This document shows, one piece after another, positions 25,045-39,550 of a DNA stretch of 64,000 nt. This stretch comes from Tamarix chinensis. Taxonomy: Eukaryota; Streptophyta; Magnoliopsida; Caryophyllales; Tamaricaceae. Every line of letters starts with the position of its first letter. Position 1 is the first letter of the stretch. The notes under the pieces are model-generated. The model made no database searches and was not told the DNA's origin. It saw only the letters and a list, made by a program, of their open reading frames with translations. The position numbers were made by a program, and so were the translations under genes. The stretch spans positions 70,807,466 to 70,871,465 of the forward strand of contig CM060174.1 in assembly GCA_030549775.1 (NCBI GenBank), in the 5' to 3' direction.

Positions 25045-26580
25045 TAGAAATGGAGCCCTATAGAAATGAGGATGTTATCATTATCCTATCCCCAAACCCA
25101 TCTCATTTCCCAATTTCTACTAATGGAGAATCTCTACCATGTTCCCCATGAGGACTAATCCCCTATCCTCTAGCTAGATTCTTGATTTTTGTCCATATTC
25201 CTTCCCCTAAGCCTAAAAATATTCAAAAAATAATAAGACTATTGGTTTAAAATGGACATGTTCTTCTAATATACATATATGTATATATATATATATATAT
25301 GATTCAAGACATGTTTGGATATGAGGATGCCAATAACTTCCCCACTTTCATCCACAAAATATTCCCTATACCCATCCCCATCCTCAAAATCCCCCAAACT
25401 TGATGCTAAATGGGGAATCTTTATAGGGATCCTAAACTCATGGGGATTATTTCCATTCCTAAAAAAATTATTAAGATTTTGGCAAAATAAATCCTAATTT
25501 TGAAAAGTTAATTAAATTATGTATTACCTAAAAAACCTAATATAATCAAAATTAATCTTAAAGACACACAACATCATATTACACTAAATTTAATAGTCTT
25601 AAATGTACTTTAACCACAAGTTTTAAATTCCCAAATTAAATCATCTCTCTTATAGTTAATGTATAAGGTTAAGCATCCAAAGCCCAATTGAATATAATTT
25701 ATAATGACAATTATTATATTATTATAACTATTCTTATTCTTGTTTTAGATAATGAAATTATTGAAATTTAAATGCAAAAATAAATACTAACATCCAGTAG
25801 TACAAAAACAATCATAGACAATAATGAAAAATAACAATAGATGATAATTCAAAATACCATTATCTACAACAAAATAAAAATATAAAAGACATGTGCAAAG
25901 GAATAGACAATGATATTAATTTAGGACAAATTTCTAAATTTCACTATAAATGATTATTATAAATTAAAATTACAGTCTATTCCTTTAGCAATTTTTATTT
26001 AAAACCTCCCACTAAGCTATGAATGACAATTATAACTTAAATGACCATCAATATCCTCAAATTCTTTCTTTCTATTTTTTTTATAAAAAAATTTCCACTT
26101 TGGTATAGACAGAGACTATATAATACATATATAAATAAATAAATTATAGTATTATATTATAATAAATTCCACTTTGGAATGGAAAAAATTAGCATAGGTT
26201 CAAGGCGTTGTTGGGGATTCCTTGTTTAGGGTCAGGCTTGGGGGAAATTTTTAGGAATGGATTTGGGTTTGGGGAATTATTAGGGGATGGGGATGGATTT
26301 CCATCCCCAAACCCGCTTTGATATATAAATACATATATACATAAATAAATTATAGTATTATATTTTTCGAAAAAAAAATAAAAATAGAAAAGAAAATAAA
26401 TAATTTTTTTTTTGTTATGGGGCAGGGATGGAGATATATTCCTCATGGGGTTCAAGGTAGTGAAATTTAGGGTATGGAGCAGGTTCTAAGATGGAGATTT
26501 ATTTAGAGTTTGGAGATAGGGATAACATCTTCGTCCCCATGGGCCCCCATTGCCATCCTTTATTATCCTATTTACGTATT
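25045..26580. repeat. Inverted pair of G/C-rich modules (possible foldback or two opposed insertions)
   Basis: The left part (about 25045-25490) carries C-rich blocks such as CCATCCCCATCC and 'atgttccccatgagg'. The right part (about 26190-26580) carries matching G-rich blocks in reverse complement ('ggggatggggatgg', 'cctcatggggttc', 'gggataacatcttcgtcc'). The order of modules is mirrored, so the two halves are inverted copies of the same ~400-bp sequence around a ~700-bp AT-rich centre. This fits a foldback-type DNA element or two opposite insertions of one family. No transposase is visible. Confidence 0.5.
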
Positions 26581-28351
26581 ATTCTATCCTTCTAAAAACC
26601 TATACATAATTAATTATGTAATTATATGTTATTAATAGATTAAAAATTATTTTGAATATAAGTATATATTAAAAATGAAAGAATGTATACCTCATATATG
26701 CCTTTATATGTTAGACTTGTAGCCATACTCTAGCCAACAAATAGACTAAGCCATCAAATCCCATATATACATTTATTTCTTAGGTCTTGCAAAATAATCA
26801 TGGTGGTAATTCAATTTTTATCATCAAATCTTGATTGTGCAAGTCTTCAGCAAAATACACCATCATCTTATGTGACGACACTTGATATTTAATTGGAGGC
26901 GTGTTGTGGTTTACCTATAGTGCCTTTCTTGCCTCCTCTAATTCCTTCTTTTTTTGCTCCTTAGGAATTAGATCCCTCCATAAAAAGTTTCCATCCTACA
27001 AAAAGATGAAAAAGATCTTAATAGATAATATTTAAAAAATTAATAAATTCAACTCTAGCTATTAATAATATTACCACATCCTTAAGGATAACAAAATGAC
27101 ATGGTCATCTAAGTGACTCCCACCAAAGTATAGGAGATCATGACCATCACCTTTTAAAAAGAGTAACTTTAGGAAAGAAAATTCATTATAGATGTTGTTG
27201 AGAGTCACTCGAACTAAGCCTTGCTCTAATAATCTCTCCTCAAAGATATGATTGGCTCCTTGGGCCATAATACCCCATTCCTTTGATGTATTAAGATAGC
27301 ATGTATATTAACCATATATTCAAGATTTTTATTAATGTCATATTTCTTAACTAGAGATATACTTTAAATAAGAAAATAATTAAAAGTGAAGTATATTATC
27401 TTAGGCATTTTAGGGATATGTCTAATACTAGGTGTCATAGGACTAAAAGTGGACACAATCATGTCAACATGCTGAATTGGATGTCCTTTCATTCATGAAG
27501 TATAGCATTTACTTCTCAATCCTTTTTTAGTCAATAATTAATCCTTCTCATTGTGGCACCATATGGTAGCTCTTTGACTTGATCACCATGCTTCTGGATC
27601 CCCAAATCTTGAGTGATGACATCATTTTGGCCATTTACCAATGCTCTTGTTACCCGAACCTCTTCATATTAGGGAAATTGGGGATAAAAAAATGATATGC
27701 AGATAATATTGAGAAGAAGATAATACTAAATATTTTTAATTTTATGAAAGATTTGCTAGGTCAGTTTATTGGTAGCCTTTTCTAGTTTTATGTGCATCTT
27801 AAAACACACCTATACATTAGTTCTTGTAGGAGGCATATATGGAGTACCTTCCTTTTCTATATAGTCATTTCCCTTATTCTTCTTTAGAATCAATTTAAAA
27901 ATAAGTTAGTTATTATCATTTTAAACTAAAAAACAATAACTAATGTATAATGACCTAATTTATTTCCCACCTACTCATTTCTTGTAGCATTATTGTTGAC
28001 ACATGAACTCTTGTAAAGGTTAACATTTTTCTTGGCATTTTCTTTCTTTTTTTTTCTTTCATCATTGATGACATACAAGTGATAAAGAAAATCAATGCAT
28101 ATATGATTATAAGTATTATTTAAGGCATAACATATAATGTAAGTCACTATATACCTTATATTCTTTTTCAAATCAACTAACTCAATCCATTGTTAACCTA
28201 CTAGTGGATGTGCTAGGTAAGTTCTATCTTCAACAACTATGTAAGGACATGCCAAATTAGACTTAAAGTCTTTCTAAGATTTATCACACTTTTGAAGAAT
28301 AATCTTCTTACAAAACTTGGACACATCTAACCACTCTAAATCAAGAGAACA

Positions 28352-28415
<64 letters not shown>
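28352..28415. repeat. (ATT)n microsatellite
   Basis: About 21 uninterrupted ATT units. Confidence 0.85.
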
Positions 28416-28416
<1 letters not shown>

Positions 28417-29473
28417 GATATAATATTGATATATAAGTACTCATTATACTTCTATATCAACCCATAGCTTCTCATTCATCTCATTTAGTACCTTTCTCTA
28501 GTTACAAATCATAATATGAACTATGACACAAGTTCTAGCATTTACATATCTTATACAATATGTCTCTCTCTAGTTGACACTCTTTCATTAGTAAATTCAT
28601 TAATTATATATCTAAGTGCGTTAACTTAGATACGTTCTTCATCTGCACTATCCCTCTCTTTGTTTTAACACCTTTTTCCACTTGATCATCTTGAAATTTT
28701 ATACCAACTGCATAAAGTTAACCATCAAAGAAACCAAAAAAAAAATTAATTAGGCATTAATCAATTTTTTCTCTTTTTACACATGCAAGTGAAAACTTCA
28801 AAACCTAGCATCTCTTACTATATTTTAAAATTCCAACACATACTAAGCTAACATTATAGAAACTACTATGAAATTCTACAAAAATTTTCTTGATCAGTTT
28901 ATCACATAAAAATGAAAAAAAAAGACTATGGATTTCTACATCTACATGAAAATAAACAACACTCAAATCAATATCATCACTATAACATAAAATGTAACCA
29001 GCCAACTAGTAACAACCAATCCTTTTCCTCTTTACTTATGAAATAGTAACAACTAACTAAATAATAGAGCATATAAAATGTGCATACCATAGAAGAAGGA
29101 AATCAAAACTTTTAAAATTCTAAAAGCACAAGACAATAAACAACACTCCAAGGAACACTCAAAACCACATAAAAAGGATGTATAACATATTAAAAAGCAA
29201 AATTGAGTAAGCATATTTCAAGGAAACCAAACTATTTAAGCATGTAGAACTCAAGGTTTTGTCCAACATTAAATAAGAATGAAGGAAAAGAATACATACG
29301 TGAAGTATGAAGAACAGTGAAAAAGGGAAAATAAAGGTGAAAAATGACGATAATAATAGAAAAGGAAGATTTGAGGTGGTAGAAATGGTAGATGTTATTT
29401 GTATCATTGGAAGTTCTCTCGTCTATGTTCAAGTAAATGAGTGAAAGTAAAATTCATTTTAGGTTAAAGTGTG

Positions 29474-29520
29474 AAGAAGAAGAAGAAGAAGAAGAAGAAG
29501 AAGAAGAAGAAGAAGAAGAA
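29474..29520. repeat. (GAA)n microsatellite
   Basis: About 15 uninterrupted GAA units, purine-only on the plus strand. Confidence 0.85.
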
Positions 29521-29559
29521 TTGAATAAATAAATAACCACGGTCTACATTCTAAAAAAA

Positions 29560-29958
29560 TTGAATAAATAAGTTCCTCATAACTATAGACGACGATTTTT
29601 GAGTAAAACTGATATCTATAACGCTTTGTAAAGTGTCCCTTTAGGTGACATTATAGATGACTGCTATTATATTAAAACTTCATCCATACCTTGAAAAAGA
29701 AAAATTCCCGCTAGAATATAACATTAGTTTTAAAATAAAACCACCGTGTATAGTTTTTCATAAAATACCATCTTTATGAGACATTGTAGATGATTGTTAT
29801 ATTATATTACAACCGTTGTTTGTATCTCCCCATAATAACACCCTTTTTTTTTCTTCAAATCATTCTATTTTTTAACTAGATGGGGTATATATGATTGTTC
29901 TTTTTATAACAACCATATATAAGCTATCGTCCATATATATATTTTAGTAGTAATCAAA
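29560..29958. mobile_element. CACTA-like terminus with subterminal repeats (putative)
   Basis: Loosely repeated modules of the form 'gatgattgttatatta..aaccg' recur at roughly 29660, 29790 and 29890. The block ends ATTTTAGTAGTA, which on the minus strand reads TACTACTAAAAT, one base away from a CACTACTAAAA-type end. Short subterminal repeats and such a terminus are typical of the CACTA superfamily. The partner end was not found. Confidence 0.4.
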
Positions 29959-29959
29959 T

Positions 29960-32955
29960 CGCGTGAAACTTAATATGCTTATAAAAGAACTTTAAGTGCA
30001 CGTTTGATGATTTAAATTCCCTTAAATTCGATCCACATTCTGATAGTTAAAGCGTGACGTTAAGGTTATTACAAGAGTTATTGCAAAGTCAAATCCAGCC
30101 CAATCTTTTTTACAATGATAATTAATATATTTTTGTACCTATTCTTATTTCTACTCCTATTTCTATTTCCATTGTCATCATTATTATTATTATAGGTGCA
30201 ACCCATTCAAGTTCTAAATCTTCTTAAAATTGTAATAAGTTATAAAAATTTATTAAAAAAAATTTAAATAAAAATGAATGGTCATAAATGTCGGAGACTG
30301 AATGGTTGTCAATCAATCACAATTGGTATGGTTAATGTTCATATAATAATTACAGAAAACGAATAGGCAGTCCACATGTTTATTTAATTACAATCGGTTA
30401 CAAATTTTTTGCCTCATGTTGGTATGTTCCTATTTATGTGGGCTGAAATTTAAGCTACTCAATTTCATAATCACTTCTATGTATATATATATAGATAGAA
30501 TAGAAAAGCCCTACTACTAGATTATTACTATTGATGAATCTATACTCTTCTTTTATCCACAACTATCTATCTATCTATCTCTCTGTTTTTTGTGAGTGCC
30601 ACTACTTCAACCAAATGTTGAATAATGTATCAAACTCAAACATGCTAAACTCGATCTCAAATATATATTACTTGGAAGACCAAAATATCATGTATCAACG
30701 GTTGGAAGTGGCAATGCCAACACGGTCGTCGAACAAAAGAAATTAAGAGAAGACAGCTTGCATAATTGCAAGGCAGACACAAACAGACCAACAACAGCAA
30801 CAGAACAAGGGAAGGCGGTGTTGTGTTTTGAAGCCGTATACACAAAGTACACATGTCAGGAATTCATAAAAGTCCAGTGAATTATTTGATTGCCAAAGGG
30901 GCCTATTTTGAATGCGCACAAACTCACAAAACTGTTGTTTACAAGTATTACCAAATAAATATATATTTTTTTTATTAAAAAAATGAACTTACTGATAAAG
31001 AAAAACACAGTAAGTGGAACAAACAATTATGAGGCACCCCCTTTCTCTAACCATAAATATACCATTCCCACCCAATAATCATATAAATAAATAATAGCAC
31101 TATTGGCTGTATACCCTTTGCTCTAGTGTAAGGTAGGGGGGGCCTTATCCTTTAGGTGCGGTGGGTGTTACCTTGCCTGCTTTATGTGGAAGGATACCAA
31201 TTGGAGACCCAATTAATTATAGTTGGCAACCAATTTGTTTTGTTCTTATACTTTATTCCTAAAAGGGAATGCCCTAATTCATGTTAATTAGTACCATATA
31301 CAAACAATGTCAGTTTAGCTAATGATTTGTTATGGTCAGAGGTTTTCCAACATTAAGATAAGGAGTACCTGCATGTCTAATATTAATCAATTTGTTTTCG
31401 GATAGGGCTCATCTAATGCAGGATAAATTCATGACACAATAATTAACTAGGTTCTTACATTGTCCATAGCTTAATGCCTTTTTCATTTTTTTTTTCAAAA
31501 GATGAAAAAAATAAAGTCCCGTTCTATTTTTAAATAATGGAGAAAAACAAACACTTAGAGTTTTATGAGAATAAAAAATTGTAGAATCCTCAAACCATTT
31601 ACTTAGCGATGAAGTAAGACCATGTCTAGTACCAAACACAATAGTATCAATCATAGTTTTAAACGTAGGATCGGACCGATAGATCGGCAAACTGGTCAGA
31701 TTATTAGTCATATGACATGTATCAGTTATTAGAATTTCAGAACTAGTAAAAATCGGTATAAACTGATCAGACCAATAAAAATTGGTTGAGAACTAATCAA
31801 ATTAATATCTAATTAATTTTTTGTATACATTTTATAGTTTTTGACTTAATATGTATTATTGGTCCGACTACTAAACTAGAAAATAAATTATAATACTAAT
31901 CAGATTATCGATGTGATTTTTAACATTATGGTATTAATCATTAGACCAAGACTTCAGCCATAAAATATATATATATATATATATAGAAGCTAACCTATAT
32001 ATTAACTACAGGCTATACATGAATACTATCGTCGGTGATTACTCAATTATGATAACCTCGATCTAGGCAATTTATCTTCCTGTCCAAAAGGAAAAGAAAA
32101 AATTATCTTAGGTTGTTTGTTTTTTTTGTGTGCGTGAACGTGTTTTTAACACATGTTTTAATTCTCTGAGAGAATAACAAAGCAACTGTTCATGAAATGA
32201 CGAGTGTGGCTTCTAAGCATCCTACAATTTCGTAAGTTCCTGTATGAATCATAACAAAACTATAAACCATTTTACTTATTAGCAATGTGTATAGAGCTGG
32301 ATAGAGAGATGAAAAGTACAAATTAATTATATTATTGTTAGCACATAAAATTTTAACAATAAATCTCACCTCAGCGATGACTTTCATCGTCACCAGAAAG
32401 TGAGTTTCTTGGAGTGAATATGCCCTTTTATGGTGTAAGCCAATATTAAACACAACCACATCAGTGTATGTCAATTGTTTTATGCATGTTGACACAGGAC
32501 ATGAGTGATAGCACCGTAACTTTTTTAGATATTTATGAACTTCATGTCAAAGAATATATAGACGAGTCAAACACAGCCGGTGAGTTACCAGAAATTCTTA
32601 AGTAAGTTCGGAACACCATAAACCCTCACACATAAAATTACGATAATTTTGCAACCGCATTCGTAAGTCATCGGCGATATTTTATAGTCGAATGGCGGCT
32701 TATTATAATTTTATATTGTATGTTAATCTTCTCACTTATAAGTCGTGAATGATTTTTTATTAATATATTTGTAAATGACTGATGAGTATCTCATTTTTGT
32801 AAAAAAAAGGTGGACCATCCGCAAATCATTGAAGTTCAGATTATCTTCTTCAAGGGACCAAGTAGTTGATGCATTTATTCATTGATAAATCAATGAAGTT
32901 TAGTCTATCTACCTTATCTACCTTAAGAGAATGACTGATGGAATGGATGAAGTTT
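29960..32955. other. Intergenic sequence, no gene seen
   Basis: Only short unrecognised frames. Minus-strand frames of 100 and 101 codons at 31409-31711 and 32190-32495 have no recognisable domain, and I do not call them genes. A (TA)n run lies near 31967-31984. Confidence 0.5.
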
Positions 32956-32959
32956 TAAA

Positions 32960-33300
32960 GGGAGTGATGATATAGGTTCCCAAAACAATACTATTAGGTT
33001 TAAGAAACGTCAACCCAAAAAATAAAGATTGGCCTAAAATGGCTCTCCCTCTCAGTCCCACAGTAGCCTGGCTGGCATGTAGTGTAGGAAGTATCGAGTG
33101 ACTCCTACCACATTATATTTTACCCTTTCTCCTTTTCCCTTGTTTTGCTTCTATATATATGAGATTGTGTATTCATTTTGAGGATTAGAAATTATTAATA
33201 CACATTCTTACTTTTGCTTTCTTTTCTCTCTTCTGAATTTCCCCCTTAGTGTTTGCCAATTACTTGACATTTCACTTAAATTCCTTAATAACCCCTCACT
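32960..33300 (+). mobile_element. LTR-like remnant, possibly Ty1/copia type
   Basis: The order of signals resembles the U3/R/U5 of a short copia-type LTR. It has a moderately GC-rich start, a TATA-like TCTATATATATGAG at about 33151, then 'attattaatacacattc' and a pyrimidine-rich TCTTTTCTCTCTTC segment. No partner LTR, primer site or coding region is nearby. Assignment is by general resemblance only. Confidence 0.3.
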
Positions 33301-33358
33301 TCACAAAATAACAAAAACATATAGTAAATTGACACATTTGTACACATATGTATGTATG

Positions 33359-35790
33359 TGTAACAACCCCATTTTTCCTACTTTAAAATTTTTCTTTAGT
33401 AGAAGCAACTATTTAAAATAATTAGGTGTTATTACCATAGCTAATATGGAGATAGGTATGGTTAATACCCAACCTATGCTGGATGTAGGCTAAAACCACT
33501 AAAACACGAATATTAAGAGTGGTCATCACTTATTTCAAGGTTAAGAAAAAACCAACAACAAATTAAAATTGAGTGGAATAGAATGTAAGATTTAAAATAC
33601 AATACCCAAAGAGTTTAAAATACTTGATGCCCAAAAATGTCATACTAAGAACGAAATAAGTTACAACCAAAATAGAACAAACACTAGATAGCCTTAAAAA
33701 ACTTTAACCCAAGCCTCCACCAAAACTTGTATGATCAAGATTGCCCATTGAATAGGTAGTGAATCATGAAACAAAACCTGATAGTATAACATTACCAAGT
33801 AAACCATTAGATAACAGTAAGTATGAAAATGTCATATGGAGTACATAGAAGGTAATATAGAGAATCGTGGTGTAAAGACATCAAAGGGTACATGTGATAG
33901 ATAAAAACCATAATTCATACCATATTATAGGCTACATACTCATCACATTAAACTTAACCATATTAAAACCATTTTATTAATGAAATTTATACCAAAGGAT
34001 CCCACAAAGGAAAATCACCAAACCATATTTAATCCTTTTCAAATAACCACTACAATACCACTTATAAAAATAAAAAGTTATACACTAAGGCAATTACGAA
34101 CCAATATACCAAAACAATTACATTAAATGAAAGGTTAATGCATAGACGCAATTACCAAACCAAATCTAATTAAATCACCAAACAATATTTAATTCCATGG
34201 TTTACCAAGGAAACACAAGACCCTCCTACCAAAGACACCTAATCCTTAAGTATGTATACTTTCTAAGAAGTTTCTAATACTAATTAGAGTATGATAAGGC
34301 CTTGGTCAAAATATCGAGGCATTCAACAACCACCAAAGCAATTGAAGAGTCATACCTTGTCTCTCAGTTAATTAACCCCAAAGAACAAACAATTCCCAAA
34401 TAACGAGGTCGTTCGCTTTTGCTATTTTATTATAGTGATTACTAACCATACATAGGACACATAAAATTCATCTCTATACTCAACCATTTCTATTTATTTT
34501 TGATTATGCAAGTGAAAATTTGGGTCAATAGTCCAAACTAAGGTCAAGAGTCAACACCAAGCTAAACCTAAAAATTTACTAAGGCCATATTATGTCTAAT
34601 TATTCAGCATTTAGGCATAATAAGTCATGAATGGAAAATAAATGTTCTTAACGATTAGTTACTTATTAAATGTCCATTTTAATATCAAATGTTATTACAA
34701 TTAAAATAAATTCATGGCATATATAAGTGATATTAAAACAAAAACTTTGGCATAAAATTATAATTCTAAAATAATACATAAGTTATAAAATTACTATTTT
34801 GTCCCTACTATACACTTTAGTCCAATTAGCACCTAAAACCCTAATTATGCATATCTAGCAAACCATATTTGACATACTTTTTATACATGACATATTGTAA
34901 TACATACTAGACATAAATGCCAAAAAATTACAGAGTTCATGTCAAAAGACAAAAATAACCCTAGAGTGTACAAAACTTAAATCAATCACATATACACATA
35001 TACATGCTCAAATGTAAACATATAATACATTAAAATTTAAGTAAAACATGCAAGGAATCTAATTGTAAGCTCAAAATAGAAATGGAACTCTCAAAAAGGA
35101 TACCAGAGCCTTTGGCCTAACCATCCCTACAACACTTGCATAAATATTTTACAACAGACAACCATATTTTATCATGTTATTGTACACATAATATAATTTA
35201 TAATAATAGCATTCTTACATATTATTGTATGGCTAACATACTTGAAGAAAAATACAGCCTATCATGATACATGCATTTATTTCATTAAATCATGAGCAAA
35301 AATTAAATCATACTTAAACATAATAGTTAGTAACCCCTAACATGCCACCACTTGAGTTTCACACATGTAATAGGAGAATAGGTTTACCTCCTTTCCAAGG
35401 AAAAAGAGAAAAATAAATAGAAAAGAACCACCAAACTTAAATTCCAACACAAACTTCATCTTCTCTTTAAAACAAAAAACCTAAAATTAGAACTACAACA
35501 CATAAACAACAAGATAACAAAAATAAAAATTAAAAAAAAAAGATGAAAGAGGTCATACCCAATTATATGGGTGGCATACCAAGAGAGAGAAAATGAGAAG
35601 GAAGCACTTTAATTTTTTTCATAAATCTAACACCATTATACTTAAGAAAAATATAATGAGGCTAGATAAAGGATTAAGAGAAGTAAGAAGCAAAAAAACG
35701 AGAGTATCAGGGAGCAAGGAAAAATTCTTCAAACCCTAAAGCAAAACTCAAGAGGAAAGAATAGCACTATAGGATATCAAGGCTTTAGAG
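33359..35790 (-). mobile_element. Partial large-LTR gypsy terminal repeat (third copy, truncated)
   Basis: It begins TGTAACAACCCCATTTTT on the plus strand, the same kind of end as the LTRs at 42070 and 46911. It also shares a 'gcccattgaataggtag' segment with the one at 42070 (there at about 42449). The body is AT-rich with 'accaaa..attac' stretches and ends in a purine-richer part (about 35570-35760). The expected other end (...TAACA after a G run) is absent, so the copy is truncated or was overwritten by the repeat block that follows. Confidence 0.45.
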
Positions 35791-35804
35791 ACCCACAATT
35801 TTGC

Positions 35805-36110
35805 ATACTAATGGCCAAAATTTTGTTGCTTATTACAATAATGACTAAAAATATCAATCGTCGTAAGTCATCATTATTTGTCCCTCGCTAAAGGCTTTGG
35901 CAGCCAATTGAAATTTTTTTTGTTGCTAATGCAATAATAATGCCGTATAATGTTGGTTGCTAATACAATAGTGATGATGCATAATGTTAGTCGCTAATAT
36001 AATAGCGATGACATCTAATGTTGGTCAATAATAAAATAGCAATAGCAAATAATGTTGGTCACTAATGCAATAACTAATGTTTGTCACAAAAGATGTTAGT
36101 AGCTAATTAT
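35805..36110. repeat. 34-bp hairpin-bearing tandem repeat, possibly CACTA-type subterminal
   Basis: A unit starting GTYGCTAAT recurs with its first base at 35922, 35956, 35990, 36024 and 36058, an exact 34-bp period. The best copy contains the palindrome TCGCTA-ATATAA-TAGCGA (about 35991-36008). The block starts 'tactaatggccaaaatt'. Short repeats with such palindromes are common near the ends of CACTA elements, but no transposase was seen. Confidence 0.6.
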
Positions 36111-38067
36111 TTCTACCAAAATTTAAAAAAATTATTATAAACACCAATTACAACTAACTTTTTCATCAATAATGATATTAACCACCATATTTTTTCATGG
36201 AAACCATTTGCGATAGAATCTAGTCTCCTATTTTCATCATGAGCAACTATATTTGTTAGCCTCAAATATTAAAATTATTGAGTTAGAAATAAAATCACTA
36301 ATGAAACCTTTTCAAATGCTATAAATGCATGTATTTTTTTAATACCATTTTCTATATGTACCTACATTCAACTAAATGCTCACATTAATGATTTATACTA
36401 CACTATACAATTTATATTTTGCAAATTACATTTAGGCTAAGCGAATGTTAGAGCACTATAAAATGCCACAGATTAGAAAAGGTCATGCTTAAAAACATCC
36501 TAAAAAGTATCCCTTATATTCATTAAATATTATATACTTGATTAGTTAGTCAAAATGAATTATAGGCTTACAATAATAAAAAAAAAAGATATAAAATAAT
36601 TGTTAGCATAAATATCAAAGAAACAAGGGCATATCATATCAAACAAAAGGAAGAGATATCATGTCAAACAATAGAAATAAGAGCGTATCACCACTACTCA
36701 AGATCAAACCAACTTCCAAACTAAGCCACATCAAAGAGGAGCATCTTAAACAAATGTTTTAGAAAATCCAACCCAACAACCCAATCTCATCAAAGCAAAT
36801 CTTCTAAGGGAAAAAAATTCAAACAAAGCAAATATAACTAAGCAAATAAAATAGAATCAACATAATTACCACTCTTGGACCACAACAATCTCAATGTAGG
36901 CAACTAGCCACAAGAATAATTGACATTACACTTTAGTGATAGTGAAATTATAACCCCATGCATTAGAATAATCATCAGGGATCAAGTCAACCCAACCTAA
37001 GTAGATCTGATAAGCCTTTTTCTATTAGAACATAACACTCAATTCACATAATCAAGCAACTGATTGAGGCCCATGTAAAATTTTAATCACTTTATATACA
37101 TGTAACAATATTCCCATAAAAGTGAGTGGGTAGATGTACACACACATAGCTTATTTTTAACCATGCTTTCATTTTCAATAGTAATCATCTCATAATAAAA
37201 CTACCTTCTGGTTGAGAAGCTACACTCATGTGAAGATTTACCTCCGATGTTAGCTACTGTATTTATAATTGACTAATCATATGGTATATTCGATAATAAA
37301 TAATATTCTTTATTACATAAGCTTTCAAGCCAAAGATTAGAAAAATCCTAAATGAAGATTAAGAAAATAGATTTTCTTGCATTTTTTATTTTTAATTACT
37401 AAGTTAAAGTAGTAGGTAAAAAATTCAATGGAAGATATACTAGATTAAAAAACTAAGAAAAATTATAGAATAACCTAAGTTTGTGATCAATTATAGAAAA
37501 TAATTAACTCCTATATATTATAACAATCAGACATCAAGAATCAACTAATCATCAATCAAAAAGTATTTGAAGTAATTGAAATCTCTAATATAACAATCGA
37601 GCAACTAGTATGAATTCCTTCATTAATATATTAGAATTACACATAGTAGCTATAGATAAACTAGAATCAACAATGGATTTTTTAGTTGATAGGTAGAAGG
37701 GAGTTTTCCCAGGTATATAATGAAGGAAGACTTCAAATGAAAATTTTCTAGTGACACCTCTATATAAACATAAATTTAGATTAAATTAGTCTATCGTCAA
37801 ACCAAGTCATTCCATTTTTCATCAATATACTAATATTATGTTATGATTACTAGTAAATTGGAAATAGACAAATATGAACATTATAAAAAGGATAATACTT
37901 GTTGTACAATTACCCTCATGGTTTTTATCCTTTCTTCCCCTTTGGTGTTTGTGCTGCTAGATATAACCCTCAAACTATTTTGTTAGTGAGATAAGTGTAC
38001 TATATGTATATATATATATTAGCCTTGTATATCCTTAGGTATACCTTGGTGTAAATATAATCTAGTT
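36111..38067. other. AT-rich intergenic sequence, no gene seen
   Basis: No domain, RNA gene or element end recognised on either strand. Confidence 0.55.
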
Positions 38068-38330
<263 letters not shown>

Positions 38331-39546
38331 ATAGGTTAAAAAACGTGAAAATCATGAAATCATATATTTTATGAATGCTACATATTACAAAATTATTATT
38401 TTTAGAGACACATTACCAAGATATAAAGTTGGGTTACAAAGCTATTAAATAGGACAGATACCTACAAAAACTTTAAAGTCTATTCAACAATGTCTTAAGA
38501 AAATACTTGTGGTTATGCACATATGCTAATCCTTGGGTTGATTTATATGATGATATATAGTGTGAGTTTTAAAATTTAGAAAAAATTATCTCAAGCCATT
38601 AAGTGGGAAAAATGAGATGATTACCAATTTACTAATTCTAATAGGCAACTAGAATAACTCTTTAGATCACACTCTAACTAATCTTCATGATGGGTGCAAG
38701 TTGTTTTTCATATGTAATTTTAGGATGCAAGCTTACAACCAAAACCATTTTCCAAAACCAATAAATAGAAGACACTTTCATCTATATTACAAACAAATAT
38801 TCAATTTCCCATCTTGTTTTGGTACCTTGATCCAAAACTACTAATCAAAGTTATTATTTTAGTATATGAAAATTCAACAACTTTGGCTTCTTCATACTTG
38901 TATAAGTGTTGTTCATGGTCCAATTATTACTCTTAGCTTCCTAAGTGCAACATTTTTAAGGATAAGGAGGAGCATTAAAGGATAATAAATGACACAAAAT
39001 TAATATTTTTTTATTCCAAAGTATATAGATAATTTGGGAATCTAAGGCATGAGATAACCTCAAATAGCAAAGCACGAAATAAGAAATATTACAATAATAA
39101 CTCAAGGAAAGTTTTGATTTCATTAAAGACCAACAAATGAAATAGGATATTTAACTTTTAGCATTATATGATTAAACCTGACATACCAAGTTTGTGTTTA
39201 AATTTTTCACATCCTTTCTTGCAAACTTGACATCAGTTGCTTAACCCTTGAGCATTGCCATTGGCTACAAGCATGTATAGAAAATATAATTTAGTGTATA
39301 TATGACCTCATCTAAGTCATTAGTTATCACAATTAGCTAAATATTGAGCATTAGAATAGGAAGATTAAGGTGTGAATGTACTTGAATATCTTTGACCACA
39401 AGTTTAGGTAACTACCTGTATAATCATGATGTTAGATAGGGGCAAAGTAGGACAATTTCCCTTAGCATTGACAGCTAAGAGTAGGGTGGCCTTTCTCTAA
39501 GCATTGGCAACATAGAGTACAAACATAAGTAGTTTGACATACATGT
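38331..39546. other. AT-rich intergenic sequence, no gene seen
   Basis: No recognisable coding or element features. Confidence 0.55.
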
Positions 39547-39550
39547 AAGT

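Larger units (their letters stand above)
26590..29555. other. Unassigned sequence, possible internal part of a CACTA-like element
   Basis: Minus-strand frames at 27650-26900 show charged, coiled-coil-like stretches, but no transposase motif I can name. The CACTA-like end that follows at 29960 would be consistent with a decayed element read on the minus strand. Two perfect microsatellites lie inside. Confidence 0.3.

Noticed and set aside
31409..32495. Two ~100-codon minus-strand frames as genes
   Set aside because: No recognisable domain, no promoter or compositional support, and length is unremarkable for this sequence.
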